64,000 nucleotides of DNA from Candidatus Accumulibacter sp. ACC003 (lineage in GTDB: Bacteria > Pseudomonadota > Gammaproteobacteria > Burkholderiales > Rhodocyclaceae), in the NCBI RefSeq assembly GCF_907163085.1, contig NZ_CAJQTX010000001.1, forward strand, positions 761,001-825,000, read 5' to 3'. Each line of letters opens with the position of its first letter. Position 1 is the stretch's first letter. Below the pieces are notes generated by a model. That model made no database searches. It saw only the letters and a program-made list of their open reading frames with translations, and had not been told where the DNA came from. Shown here piece by piece: positions 7,773 through 16,900 of the stretch. The position numbers and the translations under genes were made by a program.

Positions 7773-9167
7773 ATGACCATCCCGGAACGTATCGGCAAGT
7801 ACGAAATCCGTCGCGAGCTCGGCAAGGGCGCGATGGGCACCGTCTACGAGGGTTTCGACCCGATCATCGAGCGCCCGGTGGCGATCAAGACGATTCTCGC
7901 GGAGTACCTGGCGAACGTCGAGTCGGCGGCAGCTGTGGCGCGCTTCAAGCACGAGGCGCAGGCCGGCGGCAAGCTGCAGCATCCGGGTATCGTCGGCGTG
8001 TACGAGTTTGGCGAGGACCAGGCGATGGCTTACATCGTCATGGAGTACGTGCTGGGGCAGGAGTTGCGCACGCTGATGCGCCAGCGCGGGCGCTTCGCGA
8101 TGATCGACGTCTTCGAGGTCATGAAGCAACTGCTCTCGGCGCTGGACTATTCGCACAAACACGGCGTCGTCCATCGCGATATCAAACCGGCCAACCTGAT
8201 GGTCCTCAGCGGCATGCGGATCAAGGTCATGGACTTCGGCGTCGCCAGGATCCAAAGCTCGTCGCTGACGCAGGTGGGGACGGTGGTCGGGACGCCGACG
8301 CACATTTCCCCCGAGCAACTGCTCGGCCTGCCGGCCGATCGCCGTTGCGACCTCTGGGCAGCCGGGGTGATCCTCTACCAGCTGTTGACCGGCCTTGCGC
8401 CGTTTGTCGCCGAGACGCCGGTCGTGGTGATGCACAAGGTTTTGCACGCCGAACCGGCTCCACCCTCATCGATCGTGGCGGGCCTGCCGACGGTCTTTGA
8501 TGCGGTGATTGCGCGGGCGCTGGCGAAAAAGCCGGACGAGCGCTTTCAGACGGCCGGTGAATTCGCCAGCGCGCTGGTGACGGCGTTTGTAAAAAGCAAA
8601 CCGGTGGCGCCCGGCGGCCCTCAGCCGGCGGGCAACACGGTCGCCGCAAGCTTCCGCGATGAGAGCGCCGGAGCCGTCGTCGGCAAGACCATGCCGGGGT
8701 CGCCGCAGCTGACTCTGGCGCCGGAAATTCTCGCCGAGATCGAGTCGTCTCTGGTCCGTTCGATCGGTCCGCTGGCCAAGGTCCTGGTGCGCAAGAGCGT
8801 GCTACACGCCAGAAGCGTCGAGGAATTCAACTCGGAACTCGCCGAGAACGTTCCGCTGGGGATCGAGCGTTCGGACTTCCTGAAACGCATTGAGCGGCTG
8901 GAGAAATCGTCGCCATCGACATCGCTACCGCCGCCAGCGACGCCCGCTCCGGCGGCGAGCACGCGCTCGACACCGGCGGCGGCGTTTGCGCCAGAAACAC
9001 TCGCCGCCGCCGAGAAGCGCCTGGCGTACTACGTTGGCCCGCTGGCCCGGGTGCTCGTCAAGCGCGCCGCCAGCGCCGCCGCTGACGTTCCCGAGCTGCA
9101 TCGGAAGCTCGCCGAACAAATCGACTCGGAGCCGGAACGTGCGGCCTTTCTAAAGAGTTTGCAGTAG
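7773..9167 (+). CDS. Hanks-type serine/threonine protein kinase with duplicated C-terminal domain
   Basis: A 464-aa soluble kinase. The domain at residues 10-270 has the glycine loop GKGAMGTVYEG (17-27), catalytic lysine K39, HRDIKPAN, DFG in KVMDFGVAR, and the activation segment GTPTHISPEQ. A Pro/Ala-rich linker follows. Two copies of a roughly 60-residue module come after it, one near 310-375 (IGPLAKVLVRKS) and one near 405-464 (VGPLARVLVKRA), joined by another Pro/Ala linker. No transmembrane segment is visible. The duplicated module looks like a small helical protein-interaction domain seen at the end of other bacterial signalling proteins; I do not know its ligand. The gene lies after the heme/HAMP sensor in the same direction. 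Confidence 0.9.
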   Translation: MTIPERIGKYEIRRELGKGAMGTVYEGFDPIIERPVAIKTILAEYLANVESAAAVARFKHEAQAGGKLQHPGIVGVYEFGEDQAMAYIVMEYVLGQELRTLMRQRGRFAMIDVFEVMKQLLSALDYSHKHGVVHRDIKPANLMVLSGMRIKVMDFGVARIQSSSLTQVGTVVGTPTHISPEQLLGLPADRRCDLWAAGVILYQLLTGLAPFVAETPVVVMHKVLHAEPAPPSSIVAGLPTVFDAVIARALAKKPDERFQTAGEFASALVTAFVKSKPVAPGGPQPAGNTVAASFRDESAGAVVGKTMPGSPQLTLAPEILAEIESSLVRSIGPLAKVLVRKSVLHARSVEEFNSELAENVPLGIERSDFLKRIERLEKSSPSTSLPPPATPAPAASTRSTPAAAFAPETLAAAEKRLAYYVGPLARVLVKRAASAAADVPELHRKLAEQIDSEPERAAFLKSLQ

Positions 9168-9285
9168 GCCCGGGGAGGGAGAGGGGCAAATGCAGGCAGG
9201 ATGCTCGCTGCCGGTCGAACGATGCCGGCGTGCAAGCCGGCATGCCGACCTCAAATGCCGGCAGCGGTCACGACTCGCACGGCCC

Positions 9286-10950
9286 TTAGCGCGTAATCGG
9301 CTTGTAGCGAATGCGTTTCGGCTTCGCTCCCTCGTCGCCGAGCCGGCGCCTCTTGTCTTCCTCGTACTCGTGGTAGTTGCCGCTGAAGAAGGTCCATTGC
9401 GAGTCGCCTTCGCAAGCCAGAATGTGCGTGCAGATCCGGTCGAGGAACCAGCGGTCGTGCGAAATGACCAGCACACTGCCGGCGAATTCGAGCAGTGCGT
9501 CTTCCAGTGCGCGCAGCGTTTCGACGTCGAGGTCGTTTGACGGCTCGTCGAGCAGCAGGACGTTGCCACCGGCGATCAGCGTCTTGGCCATGTGCAGGCG
9601 CCCGCGCTCGCCGCCCGAAAGCTGGCCAACGCGTTTTTGCTGGTCGGAACCCTTGAAGTTGAAACGGCCGATGTAGGCGCGCGCCGGTGTTTCGTACTTG
9701 CCGACGGTGAGGATGTCGGCGCCGCCGGAGATCTCCTCGAAGACGGTCTTCTCGCCGTCAAGGCAATCGCGGCTCTGGTCGACGTAGGCGAGCTTGACCG
9801 TGCTGCCAATCTCGAGCACGCCCGAATCGGGCTTTTCGCTACCGATCAGCATCCGGAAGAGCGTCGACTTGCCGGCGCCGTTCGGCCCGATGACGCCGAC
9901 GATGGCGCCAGGCGGCACGCTGAAACTGAGCTTGTCGATCAGCAGGCGGTCGCCGTAGGACTTGCTGACGTCGCTGAAATCGATGACCTTGCCGCCCAGG
10001 CGGTCGCCGACCGGGATGAAGATTTCCTGCGTCTCGTTGCGCTTCTGGTACTCAACGCTGCTCAGTTCGTCAAAACGCGACAGCCGCGCCTTGCTCTTGG
10101 CTTGCCGCGCCTTTGGACTCTGGCGTACCCATTCCAGCTCCTGCTTCATCGTCTTGAGGCGGCCGGCCTCCTGCCGCGATTCGGTTTCCAGGCGCGCTTC
10201 CTTCTGCTCCAGCCAGCTCGAGTAGTTGCCCTTCCAGGGAATTCCCTGCCCACGGTCGAGTTCGAGAATCCACTCGGCGGCGTTGTCCAGGAAGTAGCGG
10301 TCGTGCGTGACGGCGACCACCGTCCCGGGGAAGCGCACCAGAAACTGTTCCAGCCACTCGACCGATTCCGCGTCGAGGTGGTTGGTCGGCTCGTCGAGCA
10401 ACAGCATGTCCGGTTGCGAGAGCAGCAGTTTGCACAGCGCAACGCGACGTTTTTCACCACCCGAGAGGGTCCGGATCAAGGCCTCCCAGGGCGGCAGGCG
10501 CAGCGCGTCGGCGGCGAGTTCGAGCTGGCTGCCGAGGTCGGAACCAGCGGTGGCGATGATCGCCTCGAGGCGAGCCTGCTCTTCGGCGAGCTGGTCGAAA
10601 TCGGCGTCGGCTTCGCCGTAGGCGGCGTATACCGCTTCCAGCTTGGCTTGCGCCTGGAAGACCTCGCCGAGGCCCGATTCGACTTCCTGGCGGACCGTCG
10701 CCGCCGGGTCGAGCTCGGGCTCCTGCGCCAGATAACCGATCTTGAGGTTGGGCATCGGCGTTGCTTCGCCGATGATGTCATGGTCGAGGCCGGCCATGAT
10801 GCGCAGCACCGTCGACTTGCCCGAGCCGTTGAGGCCCAACAGACCGATCTTGGCGCCGGGGAAGAAAGAGAGCGAGATGTCCTTGATGATCTGCCGCTTG
10901 GGCGGGACGATCTTGCCAACGCGGTTCATCGTGAATACGTATTGAGCCAT
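9286..10950 (-). CDS. ettA: energy-dependent translational throttle protein EttA (ABC-F)
   Basis: A 554-aa ABC-F ATPase without membrane segments. In E. coli, EttA binds the ribosomal E site and gates the first peptide bond according to ATP/ADP level. Two nucleotide-binding domains are visible: Walker [10 protein letters not shown] near residue 39 and GPNGAGKST near 355, with signatures LSGGEKRR and LSGGERGR and Walker [12 protein letters not shown] and [11 protein letters not shown]. The charged P-site linker ([23 protein letters not shown] region) lies between them. The start [13 protein letters not shown] matches the family. It is convergent with the kinase gene, 118 bases away. Confidence 0.96.
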   Translation of the reverse strand: MAQYVFTMNRVGKIVPPKRQIIKDISLSFFPGAKIGLLGLNGSGKSTVLRIMAGLDHDIIGEATPMPNLKIGYLAQEPELDPAATVRQEVESGLGEVFQAQAKLEAVYAAYGEADADFDQLAEEQARLEAIIATAGSDLGSQLELAADALRLPPWEALIRTLSGGEKRRVALCKLLLSQPDMLLLDEPTNHLDAESVEWLEQFLVRFPGTVVAVTHDRYFLDNAAEWILELDRGQGIPWKGNYSSWLEQKEARLETESRQEAGRLKTMKQELEWVRQSPKARQAKSKARLSRFDELSSVEYQKRNETQEIFIPVGDRLGGKVIDFSDVSKSYGDRLLIDKLSFSVPPGAIVGVIGPNGAGKSTLFRMLIGSEKPDSGVLEIGSTVKLAYVDQSRDCLDGEKTVFEEISGGADILTVGKYETPARAYIGRFNFKGSDQQKRVGQLSGGERGRLHMAKTLIAGGNVLLLDEPSNDLDVETLRALEDALLEFAGSVLVISHDRWFLDRICTHILACEGDSQWTFFSGNYHEYEEDKRRRLGDEGAKPKRIRYKPITR

Positions 10951-11168
10951 GGCCTTGCTTATCGATCAGAAGAGGTAACAGGTATGAATGCGGTCGGCGG
11001 ACGCGCGCTGCGCGGCGCCGGAAAGCGCCAGTCTACCCGAGACCGGCCGCTCGTGGCGGGCAAGACCTTACAGCTTCGTACGGCGGCCAGGCGGCGAAGC
11101 TGGTCTGGCGCTCCCGGCCGGCGCCGCCGGCAAGCCTGGCGCGGTGTCGGTGGCGATCGCTACGACGC

Positions 11169-11951
11169 TTACTTTTCGACGAAAGCCCGCTCAATCACGT
11201 AGTCACCCTGAGCGCCGATGTGCGGCGAAACTTCGAAGCCGCGACTGTCAAGCAGGGCACAGCAGTCCTTGAGCATCGCCGGGCTGCCGCAGAGCATCGC
11301 GCGGTCGCGAGCGGCGTCGAACTGCGGCAGGTCAATGTCCGAAAACAGGCGGCCGCTGTCGACCAGTTGGGTGATCCTGCCCTGATTACGGAAGGGCTCG
11401 CGGGTCACCGTCGGATAGTAGATCAGCTTGTCGCGCAGCAGGTCGGCGAAAAACTCGTGCTCCGGCAACTGACGTTCTATGAAATCGCTGTAGGCCAGAT
11501 CCTTGGCCCAGCGAACGCCGTGGATCAGCACCACTTTTTCGAAACGTTCGTAGGTCTCGGGGTCCTGGATCAGACTGATGAACGGCGCCAAGCCGGTGCC
11601 CGTCGATAGCAGGTACAGGTTTTGACCCGGGCGCAGGTCGCGCAGCACCAGCGTCCCGGTCGGTTTGCGGCTGACGACGATTTCGTCGCCGACCGCCAGG
11701 TGCTGCAGCTTCGAGGTCAGCGGGCCATTCGGCACCTTGATGCTGAGAAACTCGAGGTAGTCGTCGTGGTTGGCGCTGGCGATGCTGTAGGCGCGCGTCA
11801 GCGGGCGTCCTTCCTGTGCCAGGCCGATCATCACGAACTGACCGTTGATGAAGCGCAGGGCAGGGTCGCGAGTGGTACGGAAGCTGAACAGTGTCTCGTT
11901 CCAGTGATGAACGGAAAGAACCTGCTGGGCAGAGAAAGTGCTCATTGTCAA
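11169..11951 (-). CDS. fpr: ferredoxin-NADP(+) reductase
   Basis: A 260-aa cytosolic flavoenzyme that moves electrons between NADPH and ferredoxin or flavodoxin. It has the FAD-binding motif TRAYSIAS, the pyrophosphate/NADP segment LLSTGTGLAPFISL, and the C-terminal family ending AFVEK. Length and architecture match bacterial subclass I FPRs. The gene is transcribed away from a lysR-type gene across a 93-bp gap. This resembles the fpr-finR arrangement of Pseudomonas, where the regulator induces fpr under oxidative stress. Confidence 0.95.
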   Translation of the reverse strand: MTMSTFSAQQVLSVHHWNETLFSFRTTRDPALRFINGQFVMIGLAQEGRPLTRAYSIASANHDDYLEFLSIKVPNGPLTSKLQHLAVGDEIVVSRKPTGTLVLRDLRPGQNLYLLSTGTGLAPFISLIQDPETYERFEKVVLIHGVRWAKDLAYSDFIERQLPEHEFFADLLRDKLIYYPTVTREPFRNQGRITQLVDSGRLFSDIDLPQFDAARDRAMLCGSPAMLKDCCALLDSRGFEVSPHIGAQGDYVIERAFVEK

Positions 11952-12027
11952 AATCCTGTTGTGCGGTTGATGCAGGACATCGTATTTCGGCGTGCTATAT
12001 TTGTAAAACGGATTTTTTCAATAAACC

Positions 12028-12046
12028 ATATCTGGATACTAGATAT
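12028..12046. promoter_or_regulatory. candidate LysR operator, inverted repeat
   Basis: A perfect inverted repeat, ATATCT-7 bases-AGATAT, lies in the fpr/lysR divergent gap and overlaps the ATG of the regulator at 12045. The AT-rich sequence on its left also holds the likely promoters for both genes. Binding here would block lysR expression, fitting autoregulation. Confidence 0.45.
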
Positions 12047-12971
12047 GCGATTTACCTTGCGACAGGTCGGGGTCTTTGTTGCCGTCGCCCGGCACGAGAG
12101 CGTTTCGCGCGCCGCCGAAGAGCTTTCCCTGTCGCAGTCGGCGACCAGTACGGCGCTCGGCGAACTCGAACGGCAGTACGACACACAGCTTTTTGACCGC
12201 TTCGGCAAGACCCTGCGCCTGAACGAGCTTGGCCAGGCGTTGTTGCCGCAGGCCGTCGAACTGATCGAGCGCGCGGCAGCGATCGAAAGCGCACTCGAGG
12301 GGCACGCCGGTTACGGCAAGCTGCAGATCGGCGCGACGCTGACTATTGGCAACTACCTGGCGACGCTGATTGTCGCCGCTTTCCTGAAGCGTCACCCCGA
12401 GAGCACTTTGCAGCTTAAGGTTCATAACACCGCGACCATTGTCGACAAGCTGGCGCGCCACGAGCTCGATCTGGGGCTGATCGAAGGCAGTTGCCGGCAC
12501 CCCGAGCTGGTCGTCGAACCGTGGGTCGCCGACGAGCTGGTGGTCTTCTGTGCGCCGGGACACGCGCTGGCGACCCGGGGCACGGCGACCTTGAGCGAAC
12601 TCGCCGATGAATCTTGGATCGTTCGCGAACCGGGTTCGGGGACGCGCGAGACGCTCGACCAGGCGCTGCGCCATCATCATTCGCCGCTGCAGGTCCGGCT
12701 GGAACTGGAACATACCGAAGCCATCAAGCGGGCGGTTGAATTCGGCCTCGGCATCGGCTGCATTTCGCGGCTGGCACTGCGCGAGGCGTTCCGGCGCGGC
12801 AGCCTGGTCGCCATCGAAACGCCGGAACTCGATTTGCGGCGGCATTTCCACTTCCTCTGGCACCGGCGAAAGTTCCAGACCGCCGGCCTGCGCGAATTCA
12901 TCGGCCTGTGCCGCGCGATGACCGCCGGCGTCGAACGCAGCGACCAAATCGAGTGGTCGTTCATTCCTTGA
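12045..12971 (+). CDS. LysR-family transcriptional regulator
   Basis: A 308-aa regulator. The winged HTH is at residues 1-60 (LRQVGVFVAVARHESVSRAAEELSLSQSATSTALGELE), followed by a long linker helix and a periplasmic-binding-protein-like effector domain (QIGATLTIGNYLATLIV through RAVEFGLGIGCISRLAL). The frame is open upstream to 11622, but that part overlaps fpr on the other strand. MRFTLRQVGVF is the standard LysR start, so I use 12045. No strong ribosome binding site is visible, perhaps because the operator overlaps this region. It most likely controls the divergent fpr gene. Confidence 0.93.
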   Translation: MRFTLRQVGVFVAVARHESVSRAAEELSLSQSATSTALGELERQYDTQLFDRFGKTLRLNELGQALLPQAVELIERAAAIESALEGHAGYGKLQIGATLTIGNYLATLIVAAFLKRHPESTLQLKVHNTATIVDKLARHELDLGLIEGSCRHPELVVEPWVADELVVFCAPGHALATRGTATLSELADESWIVREPGSGTRETLDQALRHHHSPLQVRLELEHTEAIKRAVEFGLGIGCISRLALREAFRRGSLVAIETPELDLRRHFHFLWHRRKFQTAGLREFIGLCRAMTAGVERSDQIEWSFIP

Positions 12972-13420
12972 TCACTGGTCGAGTCCGCAGCACAAGAAAG
13001 CCAGTTTGAGACTCGTTGTCCTGCGCTTCTCGCCGCCAAGGGGATGGGCCGCGAAGGGGCCGTGCCGGGTCCGCCTGGCAGCTTGCGGCAAGGCCAGAAA
13101 ACTCGCTGAACGCTGCCAGGTGAGTCGAACGAGTTCAATCGTGCGGCGGTCGGCCTGTTGCCGGTTTTGCCATGTTCCCACTGCCATCACCGTCGAGAAC
13201 AGCTGACGCCTGAGCGGCGCCATCAAAGGCCTTGCCAGGTCGCTCGGTCGGGGCAGCGCAGCAGCTTGGCTGTGATCAAGAAGGCAGGGAAGGCGTGCGC
13301 GCCGCGTTGCCGATGCGAATCAACGCTAACGGCATAGGCTGTCGGAAAACTTTACACCTCACTGGCATAAGATCTTGGCCTGGATTGCAAATACCCATTA
13401 AATCCGTAGCGTTTTATGGA
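12972..13420. other. intergenic region without a supported gene
   Basis: About 450 bases. Short frames on both strands have no recognisable domain and no ribosome binding site. Composition falls toward AT in the last 80 bases, just before the sigma-54 promoter. I see nothing else in it. Confidence 0.5.
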
Positions 13421-13436
13421 TGGCACGTAGTTTGCT
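13421..13436 (+). promoter_or_regulatory. sigma-54 (RpoN) -24/-12 promoter
   Basis: TGGCACGTAGTTTGCT matches the RpoN consensus TGGCACG-N4-TTGCW exactly, with the correct 10-base spacing between the invariant GG (13422-13423) and GC (13434-13435). Transcription would start near 13447, giving a leader of about 63 bases before the ATG of the PEP-CTERM peptide. RpoN with the PrsK/PrsR system is known to drive PEP-CTERM genes in Zoogloea. Confidence 0.85.
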
Positions 13437-13509
13437 TACCTGAACGCGACTGGCGCTCATGGATCGGTCGGTAGTAGTTAATCATCAACTTCTTGTGGAG
13501 GAATCCCTC

Positions 13510-13656
13510 ATGCGTACCTTGCTGTCTTTTGCCGTTCTGCTGTCTGCCGCGATGCCCGTACTTGCGGATCCTATCCCTGTTTCCGAACCGGAATCGCTTT
13601 CCCTGATCGCCCTGGCCGGGGTTGCAATGGCCGTTGCTCTGTTTCGCAAACGCTGA
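13510..13656 (+). CDS. minimal PEP-CTERM peptide: signal peptide directly joined to sorting tag
   Basis: A 48-aa protein. Residues 1-19 are a signal peptide (MRTLLSFAVLLSAAMPVLA). A short DPIPV follows, then a PEP-CTERM-type tag (SEPESLSLIALAGVAMA, then VALFRKR), the signal recognised by exosortase. After signal cleavage and sorting almost nothing would remain, so this is either a tag-bearing peptide with its own function or a competitor or reporter for the exosortase system. GTGGAGGA at the proper distance fixes the ATG at 13510; the in-frame ATG at 13459 is weaker. An exact sigma-54 promoter lies upstream and a hairpin follows. No exosortase gene is in this window. Confidence 0.8.
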   Translation: MRTLLSFAVLLSAAMPVLADPIPVSEPESLSLIALAGVAMAVALFRKR

Positions 13657-13664
13657 GATGAACC

Positions 13665-13686
13665 GGGGCGCCGCAATCGGCGCCCC
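13665..13686 (+). terminator. hairpin after the PEP-CTERM peptide gene
   Basis: A perfect 9-bp stem GGGGCGCCG / CGGCGCCCC with loop CAAT starts 8 bases after the stop. Only TTCGTC follows, so the T-tract is weak. It probably ends the short sigma-54 transcript. Confidence 0.65.
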
Positions 13687-13982
13687 TTCGTCGTACCGGA
13701 TGACATCGTTGGACTTGTTCTGGTAAGCGGCATGAGGTGGGCTCCGCAGTGGCTTGGCGGGGCTTTCCTTTGTTCAAGATAGTCGGGCTCTGGGAACTGC
13801 TGCCGACGAGTCTCAGACCAGCGCGCAAAAAATAGGTGGTCCGGCCCGCGTCAGGTGTTAACCGACGCGCGTTATAAGCCCGTCGCCAGGCAGCTCGTGA
13901 ACGGAAGCTTTGGAATGCCTTGGCGCTCTACAGCACGACCAGCATCAGCATTTTTTAGGCATCTCTTTACAGGAGTTTGACC

Positions 13983-16900
13983 ATGCCCGCCTATACGCCC
14001 CCGTCATTGAATATCAAAGTCACCGCGCCTGGCCTGTTGGGTTTGCCGAGTTATCTGGATACGACGATCATCTCGTCCACGCAGCCATTCGTTTATCCGA
14101 CTAACTCGGTCTTCGATTCGTGGTGCGTGAACCGAAATGCGCCCATTTCGGTGCCGGGGACTTACGGGGCGTACGCCTATTCGAGTTATGAACTGGGATT
14201 GCTCAGCGTAACCATTCCAGGCATTGGCAACTTCGCGGGGCTGGACAACGTCAACTGGTTGCTGAACAACCTCAAGCCGAGTGCTAACCTCTATAGCGAC
14301 ACCATTAACCAGAAGCTTTACACCGGGATTCCGTACTACAACGTTACCGGCGTCTCTGGAGATTTCACCTACGGCGACGTCCAGCAGGCTATCTCCAGCC
14401 TTCTCGGGCAAGGTACGCCAACCGGCGTGTTGATTGGCAGCTGGGACCCGGAGCGGGTTGCCGCCATTGTCGGCCGGGCTACCGTGGACGGTAACGGCTT
14501 TGTGCCGGACGTGACCGACAGCTTCTCGGATAATGACAAGATTGCCGTTGTCTTGGATACCTTCCTTGATTCCAACAACAACGGCGTTCGGGACAACAGT
14601 GAGCTATCTCACCAACCGCTGGTGATCACGGTCCAATCGGCAGCGTTGGGCGACTTCGTTTGGGATGACTTGAATGGCAATGGCATTCAGGACGAGGTAG
14701 GAACTGGCATCGCAGGCGTCACCGTCAACCTTGTGCGAGACTTGAACGGCGACGGAGACTTTCTGGATCCAAACGAAAAGCTGGCAACAACGACCACGGA
14801 TGCTTCGGGCTTCTACAAATTCATCGGCCTGACACCGGGGTTGTCCTACCAGGTGGAATTTGTCAAGCCGGTAGCCTACATCAGCTTCACCACGGCCGAC
14901 ACCACCGTCGATACCGCCGATAGCGACGCCAATGCTCTGGGCGTGACACCGATCGTGATCTTGGCGCCAGGTGAATACAACCGGACCATTGACGCGGGCT
15001 TGATCAAACCGGCCAGCCTGGGCGACTACGTCTGGGTCGACGCCAACAATGATGGCCAGCAGAACGATGGTCCGGCCAGTGGCCTGAACGGTGTCACGGT
15101 CAATCTCTACACCGGTGCTGGCGTTTTCGTCAGCACCACCGTCACCGCCGACAAGGCCGGCCAGCCGGGCTACTACCTGTTTGCCGACCTGATCCCGGGT
15201 GACTACAAGGTCGAGTTCGTCAAACCGGCGGGTTACGTCTTTGCCCAGCAGGACCAGGGCGCCGACGGCAGCGATAGCGACGCCAACCCCGGCACAGGCA
15301 TGACCATCGTCACCACGCTGACCTCCGGCGAGAACGACCTCAGCTGGGATGCCGGGCTGGTCAAGCTGGCGGCACTCGGCGACCGCGTGTGGATCGACGA
15401 CAACGCCAACGGCGTGCAGGATGGCGGCGAAGTCGGCAAAGCCGGCGTCACCGTCGAGCTCTACACCTGTCTGAACAATGCGCCGGGCGCGCTGGTCGGC
15501 ACCCAGCTCACCGACAGCACCGGCAACTACCACTTCACCGGCCTGCTGCCGGGCGACTACATCGTCAAGTTCATCGCCGCCGACGGCTCGGTGCTGAGCA
15601 CCGCCAACGTCGGTAACGACGCTCTCGACTCCGACGCCGGCGCGGGCGGCCTGACCGGCTGCTACACCCTGGCCCCGGGCGAGACCAACGACACCGTCGA
15701 TGCCGGCTACTACCAGAAAGCCAGCCTCGGCGACTACGTCTGGGTCGACGCCAACAATGATGGCCAGCAGAACGATGGTCCGACCAGTGGCCTGAACGGT
15801 GTCACGGTCAATCTCTACACCGGTGCTGGCGCTTTCGTCAGCAGCACCGTCACCGCCGACAAGGCCGGCCAGCCTGGCTACTACCTGTTTGCCGACCTGA
15901 TCCCGGGTGACTACAAGGTCGAGTTCGTCAAACCGGCGGGTTACGTCTTTGCCCAGCAGGACCAGGGCGCCGACGGCAGCGATAGCGACGCCAACCCCGG
16001 CACAGGCATGACCATCGTCACCACACTGACCTCCGGCGAGAACGACCTCAGCTGGGATGCCGGGCTGGTCAAGCTGGCGGCGCTCGGCGACCGCGTGTGG
16101 ATCGACGACAACGCCAACGGCGTGCAGGATAGCGGCGAAGTCGGCAAAGCCGGCGTCACCGTCGAGCTCTACACCTGTCTGAACAATGCGCCGGGCGCGC
16201 TGGTCGACACCCAGCTCACCGACAGCACCGGCAACTACCACTTCACCGGCCTGCTGCCGGGCGACTACATCGTCAAGTTCATCGCCGCCGACGGCTCGGT
16301 GCTGAGCACCGCCAACGTCGGTAACGACGCTCTCGATTCCGACGCCGGCGCGGGCGGCCTGACCGGCTGCTACACCCTGGCCCCGGGCGAGACCAACGAC
16401 ACCGTCGATGCCGGCTACTACCAGAAAGCCAGCCTCGGCGACTACGTCTGGGTCGACGCCAACAATGATGGCCAGCAGAACGATGGTCCGGCCAGTGGCC
16501 TGAACGGTGTCACGGTCAATCTCTACACCGGTGCTGGCGCTTTCGTCAGCAGCACCGTCACCGCCGACAAGGCCGGCCAGCCTGGCTACTACCTGTTTGC
16601 CGACCTGATCCCGGGTGACTACAAGGTCGAGTTCGTCAAACCGGCGGGTTACGTCTTTGCCCAGCAGGACCAGGGCGCCGACGGCAGCGATAGCGACGCC
16701 AACCCCGGCACAGGCATGACCATCGTCACCACACTGACCTCCGGCGAGAACGACCTCAGCTGGGATGCCGGGCTGGTCAAGCTGGCGGCGCTCGGCGACC
16801 GCGTGTGGATCGACGACAACGCCAACGGCGTGCAGGATGGCGGCGAAGTCGGCAAAGCCGGCGTCACCGTCGAGCTCTACACCTGTCTGAACAATGTGCC

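Noticed and set aside
9592-11202. 536-codon plus-strand open frame opposite ettA
   Set aside because: It is an antisense shadow of a highly conserved ABC-F gene, with no protein-family signature of its own.
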